64,000 bases of DNA. Source: Candidatus Flexifilum breve. GTDB taxonomy: Bacteria; Chloroflexota; Anaerolineae; Aggregatilineales; Phototrophicaceae. This document shows positions 1 to 7,925 of this stretch, in pieces; the first letter of the stretch is position 1, and every line of letters begins with the position of its first letter. The notes under the pieces are model-generated. The model had not been told where the DNA came from and did no database searches. It worked only from the letters and a program-made list of their open reading frames with translations. The stretch spans positions 930,001 through 994,000 of the forward strand of contig JADKGC010000002.1 of NCBI GenBank assembly GCA_016717205.1, in the 5' to 3' direction. The position numbers were made by a program, and so were the translations under genes.

Positions 1-1
1 T

Positions 2-847
2 CCCGGCAAAATCGAAAACGGCGAAGTCATCTTTCAAGGCCGCGATTTGCTGAAAATCCCGAACGACCAGATGCGACTGGTGCGTGGTGCCGAGATCGCC
101 ATGATCTTCCAAGACCCCATGACCTCGCTCAACCCCGTTCTGACCATTGGCACGCAAATCACCGAAGCGTTGAAGCTGCATATGGGTATGAACGACAAGC
201 AGGCGAATGAACGCGCCGCCGAACTGCTGACGATGGTCGGCATTCCGGATGCGTCGCGCCGCTTGGGCGCCTACCCGCATCAGTTTTCGGGTGGTATGCG
301 TCAGCGCGTAATGATCGCGATGGCGCTGTCGTGCAATCCCAAGCTGTTGATTGCCGACGAACCGACGACCGCGCTCGACGTGACCATTCAGGCTCAAATC
401 ATCGAACTGGTGAAGGGTCTGAAAGAAAAGTTGGGCATGGCGATGATCTGGATCAGCCACGACCTCGGCGTGGTGGCGGGTCTGTCGGACACGGTGCAGG
501 TCATGTACGGCGGTCAAATCGTCGAACGCGGCCCGGTCACCGAAGTGTTCATGGACACGCGCCACCCGTACACGCTCGGTCTGCTCAAGTCGCTGCCGCG
601 CCACGATGCGCGCGCGGGCGGCGAAAAGCTCACGCAGATCGAAGGCGCGCCGCCGGATATGCGTATTCCGCCGAAGGGCTGCCCGTTCTTCGCGCGCTGC
701 ACCTACCGCATTCCCGGGAAGTGCGACGAAGTCATGCCGCCGCTGATTCCGGGACCCGAAGCCAAAGCCGATCACTTGAAAGCCTGCTGGGTGGATGTCC
801 GTAACGGTCAGCCGCTGCCCGATCAAGGAGTTGCTCAACATGTATAA
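2..847 (+). CDS. Oligopeptide/dipeptide ABC transporter ATP-binding protein (DppD/OppD type), 5' end outside window
   Basis: ATPase of a peptide importer that energises uptake at the inner face of the membrane. The reading frame is open from base 2; the Walker A region lies upstream of the window. Visible parts are the Q-loop (IFQDPMTSLNP, about 105-137), ABC signature SGGMRQR (about 287-307), Walker B LIADEPTTALD (about 349-380) and switch-loop SHDLGVV. The C-terminal oligopeptide extension with a Cys cluster (CPFFARCTYRIPGKC) is typical of OppD/DppD and may hold an iron-sulfur cluster in this family. The last 8 bases overlap the next gene, so the two are translationally coupled subunits of one heterodimeric ATPase. 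Peptide versus other oligo-substrate cannot be decided from this piece. Confidence 0.95.
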   Translation, partial: PGKIENGEVIFQGRDLLKIPNDQMRLVRGAEIAMIFQDPMTSLNPVLTIGTQITEALKLHMGMNDKQANERAAELLTMVGIPDASRRLGAYPHQFSGGMRQRVMIAMALSCNPKLLIADEPTTALDVTIQAQIIELVKGLKEKLGMAMIWISHDLGVVAGLSDTVQVMYGGQIVERGPVTEVFMDTRHPYTLGLLKSLPRHDARAGGEKLTQIEGAPPDMRIPPKGCPFFARCTYRIPGKCDEVMPPLIPGPEAKADHLKACWVDVRNGQPLPDQGVAQHV

Positions 848-1877
848 TCAGGCAGTTGCTCCCGCGCCTTCATCCGCGAAGGGCGGCAAAGAAGTTCTCT
901 TGCAGGTGCGCAACCTAAAGAAGCATTTCCCGATCAGCGCTGGTTTGATCTTCCAGCGGCAGGTCGGCGCGGTGAAAGCCGTCGACGATGTCAGCTTTGA
1001 CGTGTTCAAGGGCGAAACGCTCGGTCTCGTCGGCGAATCCGGCTGCGGCAAGTCGACCACCGGTCGTACCGTCCTCCAGCTCTACAAGCCGACCGAAGGC
1101 TCGGTCGTCTTCGAAGGCAAGGAACTGACGACGCTGCCTTCCAGCGAACTGCGCCAGATGCGCCGCCGTATGCAGATGATCTTCCAGGATCCGTTTGCCT
1201 CGCTGAACCCGCGTATGTCGGTCGGGAACATCGTCGGCGAACCGCTGCGCATCCACAACGTGATTCAGAACAAGGCCGAACTACAGGAATACGTCGAACA
1301 ATTGTTGGTGCGCGTGGGTCTCAACCCCTACTTCATCAACCGCTACCCGCACGAATTCTCTGGCGGTCAGCGTCAGCGTATCGGCATCGCCCGCGCGCTC
1401 GCGCTGCGCCCGTCGTTCATCGTCGCCGACGAACCGATCTCCGCGCTCGACGTGTCGATTCAGGCGCAGGTCGTCAACCTGCTCGAAGAACTGCAGGACG
1501 AGCTCAAGCTGACGTATCTGTTCATCGCCCACGACCTGAGCATGGTGCGCCACATCTGCGACCGCGTCGCGGTGATGTACCTCGGCAAGATTGTGGAAAT
1601 TGGCTCGACGGATGATGTCTACGACAATCCGCTGCACCCGTACACGCAGGCGCTGCTCTCCGCCGTGCCCGTGCCGGACCCGCTGAAGGAACGCAACCGC
1701 CAGCGCATTCTGCTGCCCGGCGACGTCCCCAGCCCGGCGCGCCCGCCGATTGGCTGCAACTTCAATACGCGCTGCCCCGTCTCGATTGCGGGCATCTGCT
1801 ACGAAGAACCCGATCCGGTGCTGGAAGAAGTTACACCCGGTCACTGGGTGGCCTGCCACCGCGTCACCAGCTTCTAA
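840..1877 (+). CDS. Oligopeptide/dipeptide ABC transporter ATP-binding protein (DppF/OppF type)
   Basis: Second ATPase of the peptide importer, 345 residues. Walker A GESGCGKST is at residues 65-73, followed by Q-loop IFQDPFASLNP, signature SGGQRQR, Walker B FIVADEPISALD and switch histidine IAHD. The C-terminal oligopeptide domain ends with a Cys-containing NTRCPVS segment. The start is ATG 840, overlapping the end of the upstream gene, with AAGGAG at 825-830 as ribosome site; an upstream in-frame GTG (795) is less likely because it lies inside the upstream gene without such a site. The gene ends the operon and is followed by a strong terminator. Confidence 0.95.
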   Translation: MYNQAVAPAPSSAKGGKEVLLQVRNLKKHFPISAGLIFQRQVGAVKAVDDVSFDVFKGETLGLVGESGCGKSTTGRTVLQLYKPTEGSVVFEGKELTTLPSSELRQMRRRMQMIFQDPFASLNPRMSVGNIVGEPLRIHNVIQNKAELQEYVEQLLVRVGLNPYFINRYPHEFSGGQRQRIGIARALALRPSFIVADEPISALDVSIQAQVVNLLEELQDELKLTYLFIAHDLSMVRHICDRVAVMYLGKIVEIGSTDDVYDNPLHPYTQALLSAVPVPDPLKERNRQRILLPGDVPSPARPPIGCNFNTRCPVSIAGICYEEPDPVLEEVTPGHWVACHRVTSF

Positions 1878-1896
1878 GCCAGAAGACACTCAACGT

Positions 1897-1929
1897 AAAC
1901 CGCCCCCATCATCTGACGGGGGCGGTTTT
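1897..1929 (+). terminator. Rho-independent terminator of the peptide transporter operon
   Basis: Perfect hairpin with arm AAACCGCCCCC, a 9-base loop, the complementary arm and a T-run, starting 20 bases after the oppF-type stop codon. Confidence 0.9.
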
Positions 1930-1947
1930 GATTCTGTCACTCACGAC

Positions 1948-2205
1948 CTACCGCTTGCTGAACATGCCCAGGTAATTCTTCGCTTCTTCGAGCGAGGCGC
2001 CGGTCTTTTCGCGGTACAGCTTGATCGCCTCCAGGACCTTGCCCTGCAGCGCCAACTGCTTCACCTGCGCTTCAAACTCACCGCCCAGCGACACATACTG
2101 CACATTCAGATGCCGCATCAGGAACGCGACCTGATCTTCGAGTTCTTTCACCCGCATCCGCAATGCACCGTATTCTTCGAGATCAACTTCGCCCATGCGC
2201 GCCAT
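1948..2205 (-). CDS. Small protein with ribosomal protein L7/L12 C-terminal-like domain
   Basis: An 85-residue protein. Its N-terminal half is a predicted coiled coil with heptad-like leucines/valines (VKELEDQVAFLMRHL). The C-terminal half (LQGKVLEAIKLYREKT... LEEAKNYL) matches the helix-turn-helix pattern of the bL12 C-terminal domain, which in ribosomal L7/L12 binds translation factors. Such short L12-CTD proteins occur outside ribosomal operons and their role is not established. ATG 2205 has GGAGAG upstream. It sits alone on the minus strand, convergent with the transporter operon. Confidence 0.75.
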   Translation of the reverse strand: MARMGEVDLEEYGALRMRVKELEDQVAFLMRHLNVQYVSLGGEFEAQVKQLALQGKVLEAIKLYREKTGASLEEAKNYLGMFSKR

Positions 2206-2272
2206 GTGGTTCTCTCCCCAACAGTGACAGCTAAACTTCCATCACTGTACTGCACATCGGACGCGCGGATTG

Positions 2273-2746
2273 TCAGCCTCCGTTGACAATGCGGAAGACC
2301 GGGTACTCGGCGGCGGAACGTTCGAAATCGGCCAGCGGCGACTGCGGCGTGAGCGGCAGCATGTGCGGTCGCGCTCCCGGCGCGCGTTTGATGTAGGCCA
2401 GCAAAATCGAGGCGCGCTGCGCCACGGGCACATCTTCGAGATGCACCTCATGGCGGCGTCCGCTGCGCAGATACGCCTTGCAGTGCGCCGCCTGCACATT
2501 GAGCACCCACTGCGCCTGAGTGCCGAGCATCGATACGAGGTAGCGCTCGCCGTCAATCACGGTGATCACCACCGGGAAGGAGACGATCTTGCCGGATTTG
2601 CGCCCGATCACTTCGAGCGTTTCCATATAGTTCGGTGTGATGCCCAGCGAGCCCACCCACGCGTAGAGGCGATTCGCGATCCGGGCGAGACGGTGCGGAC
2701 GGTTACCACGATACATCCATTGTTTGAAGCGAGCGAAGCTGACCAT
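2273..2746 (-). CDS. Nitroreductase-family deazaflavin (F420)-dependent oxidoreductase-like protein
   Basis: A 157-residue protein of the DUF385/Ddn split-barrel family, whose members bind F420 or related flavins and reduce diverse substrates. Recognised from family landmarks: an N-terminal helix with NRLYAWVG, then TLEVIGRKSGK followed by the core strand VVITVIDGERYLVS, and the WVLNVQAA segment. The C-terminus (PVFRIV) is usual for the family. It is the expected length. Whether this host makes F420 cannot be judged here. It lies 67 bases from the L12-like gene on the same strand, so the two could share a transcript. Confidence 0.8.
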   Translation of the reverse strand: MVSFARFKQWMYRGNRPHRLARIANRLYAWVGSLGITPNYMETLEVIGRKSGKIVSFPVVITVIDGERYLVSMLGTQAQWVLNVQAAHCKAYLRSGRRHEVHLEDVPVAQRASILLAYIKRAPGARPHMLPLTPQSPLADFERSAAEYPVFRIVNGG

Positions 2747-2879
2747 GAGCGGCGCTTTCGACTAATGCAGATCCAACTGATATTACGGGGAAACGCGGGC
2801 TGAAGTTGTAGTCAGTTTGACAAGCAGACGAATATCCCTATAGTATAGAACATCCGAGCTAAACAGACAGGGGGTGCAC

Positions 2880-3263
2880 ATGCCACAATCAGGGATGGGC
2901 CGCATTGTGTGGACGGATCTCACGATCCCCAACGCGCCGCAAGTTCGCGATTTCTACGCGCAGGTCTTCGGCTGGGGCGTGGAAAATGTCGAGGTGGACG
3001 ATCATCACGATTTCACCATGACCGACCCCGCCAGCGGTGATGGCATCGTCGGTGTGTGCCATGCGCTGGGCGAGAACGCCACCCAGCCCCCGCAGTGGAT
3101 CAATTACTTCAGCGTGGCCAACCTCGATGACAGCATCAAAGCGGTGGAGCAGAACGGCGGCAAGGTGATCACGCCCGTGCGCGGCGGCGGCGGCTTTCGC
3201 TTCTGCGTGATTCAGGATCCGGGCGGCGCGGTCTGCGGCTTGATGGAGATGGGGAGCGCGTAA
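2880..3263 (+). CDS. VOC-superfamily protein (glyoxalase/bleomycin-resistance fold)
   Basis: A 127-residue, two beta-alpha-beta-beta-beta unit protein. Markers are IVWTDLTIPNAPQVRDFYAQVFGW at the N-terminus, where the metal-site region is, and the second half YFSVANLDDSIKAVEQNGGKVITP with the closing VIQDPGGAVCGL. Members are metal-dependent lyases, isomerases or dioxygenases or simple ligand binders; this one cannot be assigned a substrate. ATG 2880 is preceded by AGGGGGT at 2869-2875; a GTG at 2874 lies within that site. TATAGT at 2839-2844 is a possible -10. Confidence 0.85.
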   Translation: MPQSGMGRIVWTDLTIPNAPQVRDFYAQVFGWGVENVEVDDHHDFTMTDPASGDGIVGVCHALGENATQPPQWINYFSVANLDDSIKAVEQNGGKVITPVRGGGGFRFCVIQDPGGAVCGLMEMGSA

Positions 3264-3362
3264 AAGGCTTAAGCGAGGCTGATCCGTCAGCGTCCGCCTT
3301 GATCCTTCGTTTCCCAAGTCTATCCCAAGATCGAAGTTTTAAGCGCCGGTGAACTAAGTTAA

Positions 3363-3730
3363 CCTGTTCACAACTTTGAACATTCTTGGACTCCTGTTCT
3401 AAAACTGTTCATAACTCGGCGGAGTTTTGAACAGATCTCCGCGTCAACCTGTTCAAAACCTGTTCAAAACTTTCGACAGCTTGGGATATAGAGATCGCAA
3501 TATGCAGGCGATCGGGGTTTCAGCGGGTAGTTTTCGACAGATGCCTGTCGAAACTGTTCATAAGTCGCCGAGTTATGAACAGGCAGCCTGTTCAAAGTTT
3601 TTAGAACACAAGTGCGACTATATCGCAAGTTTTGGGTAACGCTGGTGATTAATTTGGGTGTTATGGGATATATCTTGCGATAAAGCGCGGGTGGGGAATC
3701 GGCCTAAAAGTTATGAACAGTTTGAACAGG
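3363..3730 (+). repeat. Iteron-like cluster of CTGTTCAWAA motifs on both strands
   Basis: About ten copies of CTGTTCAWAA or close variants lie in 370 bases: 3364, 3394 and 3405 (+), 3425-3434 (-), two tandem copies at 3449 and 3460 spaced 11 bases (+), 3554 (+), 3573-3582 (-), 3588 (+), and two abutting minus-strand copies at 3711-3720 and 3721-3730. Two pairs form inverted repeats (3405-3417 with 3422-3434, and 3554-3563 with 3573-3582). A separate perfect 9-base inverted repeat TTTCGACAG/CTGTCGAAA is at 3532-3553, and TATATCGCAAG-like motifs occur at about 3619 and 3671 in opposite orientation. No convincing gene overlaps the block. It resembles an origin, an operator array or a partition site; the function is unknown. 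Confidence 0.85.
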
Positions 3731-3743
3731 CTCTACTACTACG

Positions 3744-3761
3744 ACTAAAAATATATTTAGT
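3744..3761. other. AT-only palindrome next to the iteron block
   Basis: ACTAAAAATATATTTAGT is an 18-base near-perfect palindrome and the most AT-rich spot near the iterons. It could be a melting site if the block is an origin, or simply part of the upstream region of the kinase gene. Confidence 0.5.
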
Positions 3762-3813
3762 GACTCCGTAGGGAAATTCTCAATGAGTAGAAGCCCCCGC
3801 GGAATGCTATGCT

Positions 3814-3823
3814 GCGCTATAAT
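3814..3823 (+). promoter_or_regulatory. Probable promoter -10 (GCGCTATAAT)
   Basis: GCGCTATAAT, the same extended -10 block seen upstream of five other genes in the window, ends 37 bases before ATG 3861. No good -35 is visible. The position argues against the in-frame start codons at 3783 and 3804. Confidence 0.6.
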
Positions 3824-3860
3824 GCAACAAGACTCAATGATCACAATGGTTTGCCCCACT

Positions 3861-5108
3861 ATGACTGAACAAGAAAAACAGGCTTACGAGAAAAAAATCG
3901 CCATCCTGGGCCGGCTGACCGAAATCAGCACGTCGCTCAACTCCAACCTCAAACTCAAACCGCTGTTGGGGCTGATCATGGAAGCGGCGGCGGAAATGGC
4001 CGACGCGGAAGCGGCGTCCGTCCTCCTTTGGGATACGAAGACCAATGAACTGCGCTTCGCATCCACCACCACCACCAATAACAATCAGTCGATTATCGGG
4101 TCATCGGTGCCGCTGGAAGGCAGCATCGCGGGCACGGTGCTGCGCGAAAACCGCGTGGTGATCGTCGAAGACGCGGAACATGACCCGCGCCACTACGCCA
4201 AGGTCGACAAAGACTTTGAGTTCCGGACGCGCTCCATTCTGGGTGTACCGATGCATTCCAAGAGCCGCATCATCGGCGTGCTGGAAGCCATCAACAAGCG
4301 CAATTTGCCATGGTCGCAGGACGACGTGACCTATTTGAGCACGCTGGCCTCGCAGGCGGCGGTGGCTATCGAAAGCGCGCAGCTCGTGGCGGCGCTGCGG
4401 CAGGCCAACGAAGAACTCAGCCATTTAGACAAGCTCAAAAGTGACTTCATTTCCATCGCGTCGCACGAACTGCGCACCCCATTGGGCGTCATTTTGGGAT
4501 ATGCCAGTTTTATCCAGGATGCGGAAGACCCGGAAGTACGGGCGCATGCCTCGAAAGTGGTTTCCAGCGCCATGCAGCTCCGGCGCATCATCGAAGATCT
4601 GACTAATCTGCGCTTCATCGACCAGAGCTCGGCGGAGATGAATTTTGAGGAGGTTCCACTCGCCAGCTTCCTCAAAGAGATCGCGCAGGAAGCGTTCGCG
4701 CTGGCTGAGGCAAAACGTCATCGCTTTTTATACAACGCTCCAGATGATAATGTGCATGTGCGGATCGATCGCATTCGCATGGGCATGGCGATCACGAATA
4801 TCCTCAACAACGCGGTGCGCTTTACGCCGGATGCCGGACGCATCATTTTGAGCGTGGAGATTCGCGGTCCGGAGGTCTGGATCAGCGTCAACGACAACGG
4901 CGTCGGGCTGGAGCCCGCGCAGTTGGAGAAAATCTTCGAGCGTTTCTATCAGGTTGAAGATCACATGACGCGCCGCCAGGGCGGGATGGGGATCGGGCTG
5001 AGCATCGCCAAAGCCCTGGTCGAAGCCCACGGCGGGCGGATTTGGGCCACCAGTCCCGGCTTGAACCTGGGCACGACGTTTACCTTAGCACTACCTCTCG
5101 CACAGTAA
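3861..5108 (+). CDS. GAF-domain sensor histidine kinase
   Basis: A 415-residue cytoplasmic kinase. A short N-terminal coiled segment leads into a GAF domain (roughly residues 15-165), then a linker helix, then HisKA with the phospho-acceptor motif SHELRTPLG, and an HATPase_c domain with N-box NNAVRFTPDAG, G1 DNGVGLEP and G2 GGMGIGLS. No membrane segment is visible, so it should sense an internal signal through GAF. No receiver gene is adjacent; the nearest single receivers are at 7354 and 63267. Start choice is uncertain: in-frame ATGs at 3837 and 3861 both lack a clear ribosome site; 3861 gives the most family-like N-terminus and lies downstream of the promoter-like TATAAT. Confidence 0.9.
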   Translation: MTEQEKQAYEKKIAILGRLTEISTSLNSNLKLKPLLGLIMEAAAEMADAEAASVLLWDTKTNELRFASTTTTNNNQSIIGSSVPLEGSIAGTVLRENRVVIVEDAEHDPRHYAKVDKDFEFRTRSILGVPMHSKSRIIGVLEAINKRNLPWSQDDVTYLSTLASQAAVAIESAQLVAALRQANEELSHLDKLKSDFISIASHELRTPLGVILGYASFIQDAEDPEVRAHASKVVSSAMQLRRIIEDLTNLRFIDQSSAEMNFEEVPLASFLKEIAQEAFALAEAKRHRFLYNAPDDNVHVRIDRIRMGMAITNILNNAVRFTPDAGRIILSVEIRGPEVWISVNDNGVGLEPAQLEKIFERFYQVEDHMTRRQGGMGIGLSIAKALVEAHGGRIWATSPGLNLGTTFTLALPLAQ

Positions 5109-5129
5109 GCTACGAAAGGGTGAAATCTG

Positions 5130-5825
5130 ATGGCGATAAAGATCACTTGGCTGGCTCATTCAGCGTTCGCACTTGAAATTGATGGTCATTCAATTCTGAT
5201 CGACCCCTTTGTCACCGGGAATCCGCTCGCGCCGTATCCCGTCGATGATTTGTACCCGGAATACATTCTGGTCTCGCACGGTCACGGCGACCATGTGGGC
5301 GATACGGTGGATATTGTGGCGCGCACGGGCGCGGCCACGATCAGCAACGTCGAGATCAGCGGGTGGCTGCGGCATCACGGCGTGAAGAACGCGCACGGTC
5401 AGAACACGGGCGGCTGTGCGGATTACGGCTTCATGACGGTGAAGTTCACGCAGGCTTTCCACAGCTCGTCGCTGCCGGATGGCTCGTATGGCGGCATGCC
5501 TAATGGTTTCATCATCACAGGCGGCGGCTATCGACTGTACTTTGCGGGCGATACGGCGCTGTTCGGCGATATGGCGCTGATCGGCGACGAAGGCATCGAC
5601 CTCGCATTCCTGCCGATTGGCGACTACTTCACGATGGGCGTCGACGATGCGGTGCGCGCAGTGACGCTCATTCGTCCGCGGTTGGTGCTGCCCATGCATT
5701 ACAACACATTCCCGCCGATTCAGCAGCAGGCGGGAATCTGGGCGAACCGCGTGAGCAGCGAAACCGACGCGCAGCCCATCGTGCTCGATCCGGGCCAGTC
5801 GTATTCGCTGCAGCCCGGAGCCTGA
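5130..5825 (+). CDS. Metal-dependent hydrolase, UPF0173 type (metallo-beta-lactamase fold)
   Basis: A 231-residue protein of the YtkL/UPF0173 group. It starts with WLAHSAFALEIDGHSILIDP, then the zinc motif SHGHGDH (His50, His52, Asp54, His55). Later metal ligands lie in FAGDTALFGDM and in LPMHYNTFP near the C-terminus, all typical of the family. The physiological substrate of these hydrolases is not known. It lies 21 bases after the kinase stop codon with AAAGGGTG before ATG 5130, so the two genes are probably co-transcribed. Confidence 0.9.
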   Translation: MAIKITWLAHSAFALEIDGHSILIDPFVTGNPLAPYPVDDLYPEYILVSHGHGDHVGDTVDIVARTGAATISNVEISGWLRHHGVKNAHGQNTGGCADYGFMTVKFTQAFHSSSLPDGSYGGMPNGFIITGGGYRLYFAGDTALFGDMALIGDEGIDLAFLPIGDYFTMGVDDAVRAVTLIRPRLVLPMHYNTFPPIQQQAGIWANRVSSETDAQPIVLDPGQSYSLQPGA

Positions 5826-5982
5826 AGTCGACTAGGATCGACAAGGCGGGGCGCTCGTTCAGTAGAAGACTGTGATCCCAGGCAGTTACTGGCAGCCTTG
5901 TCCAATAGTCCTATGGGCGGGTTGTCCTAGCTGAGTCGAGATGTATACTTTTGAGAAATTGGTTTTCACAGGAAGGAACGCG

Positions 5983-7056
5983 ATGAGTAAACGCACACTC
6001 TGGCTGATTCTGCTGACGCTCGCTCTCGGCATCTTGTCCGTCGCCGTCATCAGCGCTAGCGGGAATCAAGAATTCGGGACGAACTGGACAGCGCAGTATT
6101 ACGCCAATGCTACGCTGCAAGGCTCGCCCGTGTACACCGAATCGCTTCCGACCGGCATCAACGTGAACTGGGGCGCGGGCAGCCCGAATGCAGCCGTCCC
6201 CGTTGACAATTTCACGGCGCGCTTCACCTCGACGCAGTTGTTCAATCAGGGCACCTACGAATTCGTCGTGTCGTCCGATGACGGCGTGCGCGTCTACATC
6301 GACGGCGCGCTGGTATGGGATCGCTTCATCGGGCGCGTGCTGACGACCGACCGCTTCCAGCTCAACCTGACGGCAGGCGCGCACCAGATCACCGTCGAAT
6401 ATGTGGAACTGGTGGATCAAGCCGCCGTGCAGTTCCAGTATTTTCAGGTGAACGCCGTGGGCACAACGCCGGGCGTCGGCGTGACTCCAGGAGTCGTCCA
6501 GCCGACCGCTGGCCCCACCGTGACCGCGTCGCGCATTCCGCCGACCGCGCTGCCGGCAATTCCGCCGGGCGCGCTGACGGGCACCGTCATCCGCGCGAAC
6601 GTGCTGCTGGTGCGTGGTCAGCCGTTCCTCGGCGCGCCGGTGGTCAACCGCGTGCTGCGCGGCCAGACTTACGCCGTTGTGGGGCGTGACGAAACCGCGC
6701 GCTGGTTCCTCATTCAGTTGTATGGCATGCAGGGCTGGGTGTGGGGCTACTACCTGTTCGTCAATGGCAATGAATTCAATGCGCCGATTGTGGGCGGCTT
6801 TGCGACCGCGGGCGATCCGGCGAACCGCACGAACGTCGTCGGGCAGACGAACGCGACGCTGCGTCTGCGCGCCGCGCCGACCACGGACGCCACGCAGACC
6901 GGGCGCATCCCGTGGGGCGAAATCCTCCCGGTGATCGGACGCACGGCGGGCGGCGATTGGTATCAGGTCGTGTTCCGCGGCACGGTCGGGTGGGTATCGT
7001 CCGGGTTCGTGGAGATCATCGACGGGGACTTCGGAACCGTGCCAGTCATCCAGTGA
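5983..7056 (+). CDS. Secreted PA14-domain protein with two SH3-like domains
   Basis: A 357-residue exported protein. ATG 5983 follows GGAAGGA; an in-frame ATG at 5941 would place hydrophilic residues before the signal sequence. The order is signal peptide (residues 1-24, cleavage near VISASG), PA14-like carbohydrate-binding beta-barrel (about 30-145; WTAQYYAN, SSDDGVRVYIDG and LTAGAHQITVEY are typical), a Pro/Thr-rich linker, and two bacterial SH3-like domains (about 205-270 and 285-350; LRLRAAPTTDA, GDWYQV, GWVSS). PA14 binds glycans and SH3-like domains often bind cell-wall peptides, so a surface or envelope-binding role is inferred. A terminator follows. Confidence 0.85.
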   Translation: MSKRTLWLILLTLALGILSVAVISASGNQEFGTNWTAQYYANATLQGSPVYTESLPTGINVNWGAGSPNAAVPVDNFTARFTSTQLFNQGTYEFVVSSDDGVRVYIDGALVWDRFIGRVLTTDRFQLNLTAGAHQITVEYVELVDQAAVQFQYFQVNAVGTTPGVGVTPGVVQPTAGPTVTASRIPPTALPAIPPGALTGTVIRANVLLVRGQPFLGAPVVNRVLRGQTYAVVGRDETARWFLIQLYGMQGWVWGYYLFVNGNEFNAPIVGGFATAGDPANRTNVVGQTNATLRLRAAPTTDATQTGRIPWGEILPVIGRTAGGDWYQVVFRGTVGWVSSGFVEIIDGDFGTVPVIQ

Positions 7057-7081
7057 CGGGCGTGACACGCTAGCGAACATT

Positions 7082-7116
7082 CGTCGGGGCGCACAGTTGT
7101 GCGCCCCGACGTTTTT
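7082..7116 (+). terminator. Terminator built from a GGGGCGCAC-type palindrome
   Basis: 13-base arms CGTCGGGGCGCAC/GTGCGCCCCGACG with a 4-base loop and TTTTT. It shares its core with the dispersed GTAGGGGCGCAC palindromes at 18810 and 49855, so a repeat appears to serve as terminator. Confidence 0.8.
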
Positions 7117-7191
7117 GTGGGTGAGCGAGAGTCTCACCCCTGACCCCCCCCGGGGAGGAGACAGATTGCCTCTGCACGCCGAATGTGGGGC

Positions 7192-7310
7192 AGGGACGAG
7201 GCATGCCTCGTCCTGATTTTTTAGAGAGAAGACGAGGACAAGGCCTGCCTTGTCCCTACACAAGCGCATTGTTCTCGTAGGGACGCGATAAATCGCGTCC
7301 GCAAAGTCCT
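7192..7310. repeat. Paired GAGGCATGCCTC-type palindromes plus a GCGAT palindrome
   Basis: An AGGGACGAGGCATGCC-type palindrome, a short spacer with TTTTTTAGAGAGAAGA and a second palindrome GGACAAGGCCTGCCTTGTCC ending in CTAC (7192-7259). Then a GTAGGGACGCGATAAATCGC-type palindrome at 7277-7302. The stretch 7057-7353 otherwise holds only the terminator and a GGGGAGGAG fragment of the CCCCTCTCC repeat. Confidence 0.85.
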
Positions 7311-7353
7311 ATAGTCGACCTGTGATCCACCTTCACAGGAGTTGACGAGCCAC

Positions 7354-7716
7354 TCAGCACCGTGCCAGCCGATTCACGTATTGGATGATATCCGGCATGG
7401 TGACGGGCTTAGAGAAGAAATACTCAATGTCCAGTTCCGCGGCATCCAACCGGTACTGCTCCTGCCCGGAGACGAGAAAGACCTTTGTGCCATGCTGCTT
7501 GAGGCGATCCCACGCGCAGCGCAGCAAACTGCTGGAACTCCCCGCTTCGACATGCAAATCACATACGAAGATGGCGTAATCGTTCTCGCTGATCAACCGC
7601 TGCGCGCCTTCCAGCGACTGCGCGATATCAACACAGTAACCCGCCCGGCTCAAAATCCGCGTGTAGAGGTGGGAGAGCTGCGGGTCGTCTTCGAGGACGA
7701 GCACATGATTGGTCAT
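7354..7716 (-). CDS. Single-domain response regulator (receiver)
   Basis: A 120-residue CheY-like receiver with no output domain. Acidic pocket LEDD (residues 8-11), phospho-acceptor Asp53 in CDLHVEAG, Ser83 in the LVSGQ switch and the conserved Lys103 in SKPV are all present. GGGAGG precedes ATG 7716. Orphan receivers of this kind relay phosphate between kinases; the partner cannot be named, but five histidine kinases lie in this window. Confidence 0.9.
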   Translation of the reverse strand: MTNHVLVLEDDPQLSHLYTRILSRAGYCVDIAQSLEGAQRLISENDYAIFVCDLHVEAGSSSSLLRCAWDRLKQHGTKVFLVSGQEQYRLDAAELDIEYFFSKPVTMPDIIQYVNRLARC

Positions 7717-7925
7717 AAAAGCCTCCCGGCGTTGATAAGTACGTTAAAACACGCTCTGAACGTTAGGAACGATAAAACGACAGCGGGCAGCAAGCGCCCC
7801 TGCACAATCGCCGGGTGGCCAAGATAAATTATCAGATGACGATTGGAATAAATCTTAAACCATACTTAGTTGGGCATGCTTTGAGAATTTATGTATTTTT
7901 CGTGAAGTTCGTAAATTCGTGGAAC

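Noticed and set aside
3427..3639. Open frame of 70 codons across the iteron block
   Set aside because: It reads through the repeated CTGTTCA motifs, has no ribosome site and no family resemblance.
3363..3730. LexA-type or parS site
   Set aside because: Spacing and sequence do not fit the usual GAAC-N4-GTTC LexA box or the parS core; kept as unknown iterons.
5911..7269. Minus-strand frame of 452 codons opposite the PA14/SH3 gene
   Set aside because: Shadow; the plus-strand protein has signal peptide and domains.
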